41,898 nt of DNA. Source: a virus. Below, piece after piece: positions 40,688 through 41,898 of the stretch (position 1 is the first letter of the stretch; each line of letters starts with the position of its first letter). The notes beneath the pieces are model-generated. The model was not told where the DNA came from and ran no database searches. It worked only from the letters and a program-made list of their open reading frames with translations. The translations under genes and the position numbers were made by a program. The stretch lies in the IMG/VR virus record IMGVR_UViG_3300030107_000319, positions 1 through 41,898 of that record; one strand, 5' to 3'.

Positions 40688-40742
40688 GATCGGATCGGAT
40701 CGAAAGGAACAGATCGGATCGATCGAGATCGATCGATCGATC
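40688..40742. repeat. GATC-dense tract
   Basis: Ten GATC sites in 55 bases (starts 40688, 40693, 40698, 40712, 40717, 40721, 40727, 40731, 40735, 40739), several as overlapping CGATCG palindromes. The end of terS is also rich in GATC (40621, 40626, 40630). Confidence 0.85.
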
Positions 40743-40786
40743 GAAGCGAACAGAAGAGATTGGAACAGAATAGAATACGGGCGGCG

Positions 40787-40939
40787 CTAACGGTTTTGCT
40801 AAGGGGCGCGGTCTAACGGTTTTGCTAAGGGGCGCGTCTAAGTCTAACCGTTATACTAAGGGGCGCGTCCGCTAATTCTAACAGTTAGGTTTAGGCGCGT
40901 ACTGAACCACTTAAGCTAACAGTTAGGTTAAGGGGCGCA
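40787..40939. repeat. Five direct copies of a 24-bp repeat (CTAACNGTTNNNNTAAGGGGCGCR)
   Basis: Copies at 40787-40810, 40813-40836, 40844-40867, 40878-40899 (two G shorter) and 40916-40939. Constant parts are CTAAC-N-GTT and TAAGGGGCGC. Copies 4 and 5 contain the perfect inverted repeat CTAAC-A-GTTAG. Start-to-start distances of 26, 31, 34 and 38 bases increase steadily. Confidence 0.85.
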
Positions 40940-40943
40940 GGGT

Positions 40944-40974
40944 AAAAAAAGGGCCAGCATTGCTGGCCCCTTTT
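40944..40974 (-). terminator. Bidirectional intrinsic terminator after the leftward gene
   Basis: GGGCCAGC (40951-40958), loop ATT, GCTGGCCC (40962-40969), with seven A upstream on the plus strand (seven U in leftward transcripts) and four T downstream. Best read as the terminator of the leftward gene 40988-41593. Confidence 0.85.
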
Positions 40975-40987
40975 ATTAGTGGTTAGG

Positions 40988-41593
40988 CTATTCCTCAGTA
41001 GCCTCGTCAGTGGGTGCAGATACAAAGACCTTATACTTGTCAGCAGTACGCTTGTAGTGATTTCCGTTACTGTTGGCTATGTAATAGGTTTGGCCCGTTA
41101 ACCAGCCAATGTAGGTTTTAGCTACTACGCTGGGTAATTGGTTGTACCCCTTAATGTCGCCGTTGGCTTGCTTCCTAGCCCAGACCTTATCCGTCATAAC
41201 CTCGGGAGCCAGTTCAGGGTAAGCAAGGTTAGCCTTGTCTTTAATTGACAAGCCTTGTCTACCGCCGCCCTTCACAGTGAGGTAGGGCTTAGCTAATTCG
41301 TCAAGCTCGCCAAAACTAAAGTCGGTCTGACCTGCCTCTAGTAGCGAGTTAGCCATGTAAATCATTAGCATATTCTGACGATTTATTTTAGGCTCTGACC
41401 ATTCGCCAGCTAACATAACCCGTTCGATCTCTGGCTGACTTAACTGCCATCTAAACTCGGTGTCTACCCCAGCGGCAGGCCTAATAGCCTTAACTAATGC
41501 AGCGTGACTATCCGCTGCGGCGAATGCCTCACTAAGTGTGAGACCACTACTTAACTGACTCGCAAGGTCAGCCATCATATCTGAATTAGACAT
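40988..41593 (-). CDS. Leftward hypothetical protein, moron-like
   Basis: 201 residues from ATG 41593 (AAAAGGAAA upstream); an ATG at 41611 is possible but less well placed. Soluble, helical N-terminus (SNSDMMADLASQLSSGLTLS), later TDFSFGELDELAKPYLTVKG, and a beta-rich C-terminus (YIGWLTGQTYYIANSNGNHY). No family recognised. It has its own promoter (41653-41682) and terminator (40944-40974) and opposite direction to the neighbouring terS, the layout of a moron: an acquired gene expressed independently of the phage programme. 24-bp repeats stand on both sides. Confidence 0.75.
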   Translation of the reverse strand: MSNSDMMADLASQLSSGLTLSEAFAAADSHAALVKAIRPAAGVDTEFRWQLSQPEIERVMLAGEWSEPKINRQNMLMIYMANSLLEAGQTDFSFGELDELAKPYLTVKGGGRQGLSIKDKANLAYPELAPEVMTDKVWARKQANGDIKGYNQLPSVVAKTYIGWLTGQTYYIANSNGNHYKRTADKYKVFVSAPTDEATEE

Positions 41594-41652
41594 AATGTTT
41601 CCTTTTATCAATGTTAAAGAACAATGACAGGGGCCATCCCTGCCATAGGTGT

Positions 41653-41682
41653 ATTTTAACCTTAGCCTAACCTAAAGTGCAA
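41653..41682 (-). promoter_or_regulatory. Sigma70-like promoter of the leftward gene
   Basis: Read leftward: TTGCAC (41682-41677), 18 bases, TAAAAT (41658-41653), about 60 bases before the ATG at 41593. Good match to the bacterial consensus. Confidence 0.68.
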
Positions 41683-41714
41683 CCCCTACCTAGTGCCTAT
41701 ACTTAGCGCCTAAA

Positions 41715-41792
41715 GTAACGGATTAGCTAAGGGGCGCAGCTTGCCCAGGACAAACCTATATACTAATGCTGACAGTTAGGTTAAGGGGCGCA
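41715..41792. repeat. Two further copies of the 24-bp repeat
   Basis: Copies at 41715-41738 (GTAACGGATTAGCTAAGGGG then CGCA) and 41769-41792 (CTGACAGTTAGGTTAAGGGG then CGCA), in the same orientation as the five copies at 40787-40939 but on the other side of the leftward gene. Confidence 0.8.
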
Positions 41793-41898
41793 GGGCGCGG
41801 CTCGCCTACGGCTCGCGGGGGTATACCCCCTTTCGGGGGGTTAGTGCTCCCCCCCACCCGCCCACCTTGTCCCTGCCTCATAATTTGCGATAGTTTTG

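Larger units (their letters stand above)
40664..40987. other. Non-coding region after the small terminase: GATC tract, repeats, terminator
   Basis: No gene is supported here. In order: a CACCCGCCCACC motif (again near 41855), a tract of ten GATC sites (40688-40742), five copies of a 24-bp repeat (40787-40939), and a bidirectional terminator (40944-40974). A candidate packaging or recombination site. Confidence 0.55.
41612..41898. other. Non-coding right end with promoter, repeat copies and competing hairpins
   Basis: No gene is visible in these 287 bases. Present are the leftward promoter, two copies of the 24-bp repeat, and GGGGG-TATA-CCCCC (41817-41830) whose right arm can instead pair as CCCCC-TTTC-GGGGG (41826-41839). 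The CACCCGCCCACC motif recurs near 41855. Confidence 0.5.

Noticed and set aside
40787-40939. CRISPR array
   Set aside because: The repeats are spaced only about 2-16 bases apart, the spacing is irregular and there are no cas genes; they are iteron-like repeats.

Overview
The window looks like most of the genome of an uncultured, tailed marine bacteriophage. The set of likely injection/virion proteins, a short GH24 lysozyme module, a family A DNA polymerase with a UvrD-type helicase and an archaeo-eukaryotic-type primase, and many tiny unknown genes recall the podovirus-like phages common in pelagic metagenomes. No integrase, repressor, phage RNA polymerase, tRNA or bacterial housekeeping gene is seen. 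Large terminase, portal and major capsid genes are also not seen. Because the small terminase lies at the right end and the left edge cuts into a tail-fibre gene, the missing head genes probably lie just outside the window, between its right and left ends if the genome is circular or circularly permuted (inference). The host cannot be named from the sequence.

Layout. 1-4290: 3' part of a tail fibre/adhesin with eight exact-length 72-residue repeats and an S74 chaperone end, followed by small genes and a 2OG-Fe(II) oxygenase; this part is visibly richer in G+C. 4291-6094: membrane and lysis genes (tail-anchored protein, EF-hand/holin-like protein, 3TM-type holin, lysozyme). 6094-19001: virion genes, including 491-, 789- and 1211-residue proteins whose order and sizes recall the T7 ejection proteins. 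18993-20438: one leftward SNF2 helicase, overlapping the last virion gene tail to tail. 20439-20733: divergent A+T-rich control region. 20734-25474: early/replication operon (SSB-like protein, primase, UvrD helicase). 25478-31743: second operon with a class I methyltransferase, a HMUDK_hel/aGPT-pyrophosphorylase-like protein, a ThyA-family enzyme, a DUF1599-like protein, PolA, an HTH protein and a VRR-NUC nuclease. 31.75-39.75 kb: about 20 small genes in short operons. 39755-40099: terminator and a second A+T-rich control region. 40100-40663: small terminase. 40664-41898: GATC-dense tract, 24-bp repeats and a self-contained leftward gene.

Two promoter-like signal families organise the rightward early genes. 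Three sites share TTTACT - 17/18 bp - TAARRT, before 20734, 25533 and 33778. Four others share TGGTTTTTTATARTC - 16 bp - TATAAT, often with an inverted repeat in the spacer, and each is followed at or near the predicted transcript start by a G+C hairpin whose stem sequence differs in every copy. Most are followed by a near-constant TTAGAAAGGAGAA leader and one to several small genes. Many neighbouring genes overlap by 1, 4 or 8 bases, suggesting translational coupling.

The most suggestive system is the 25.5-28.9 kb block. A ThyA-family enzyme that keeps the dUMP-type Asn, a protein of the family found in thymine hypermodification systems, a SAM methyltransferase and a DUF1599-like protein sit immediately before the replicative polymerase. 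This fits synthesis of an unusual thymine in phage DNA, but no 5-hmdU kinase P-loop enzyme is seen, so the route, if real, is incomplete in this window or differs from known ones. Also notable are a 323-codon gene that appears to start with AUC, several unlisted microgenes, a membrane-anchored winged-helix-like protein, and 24-bp repeats flanking the gene next to the small terminase.
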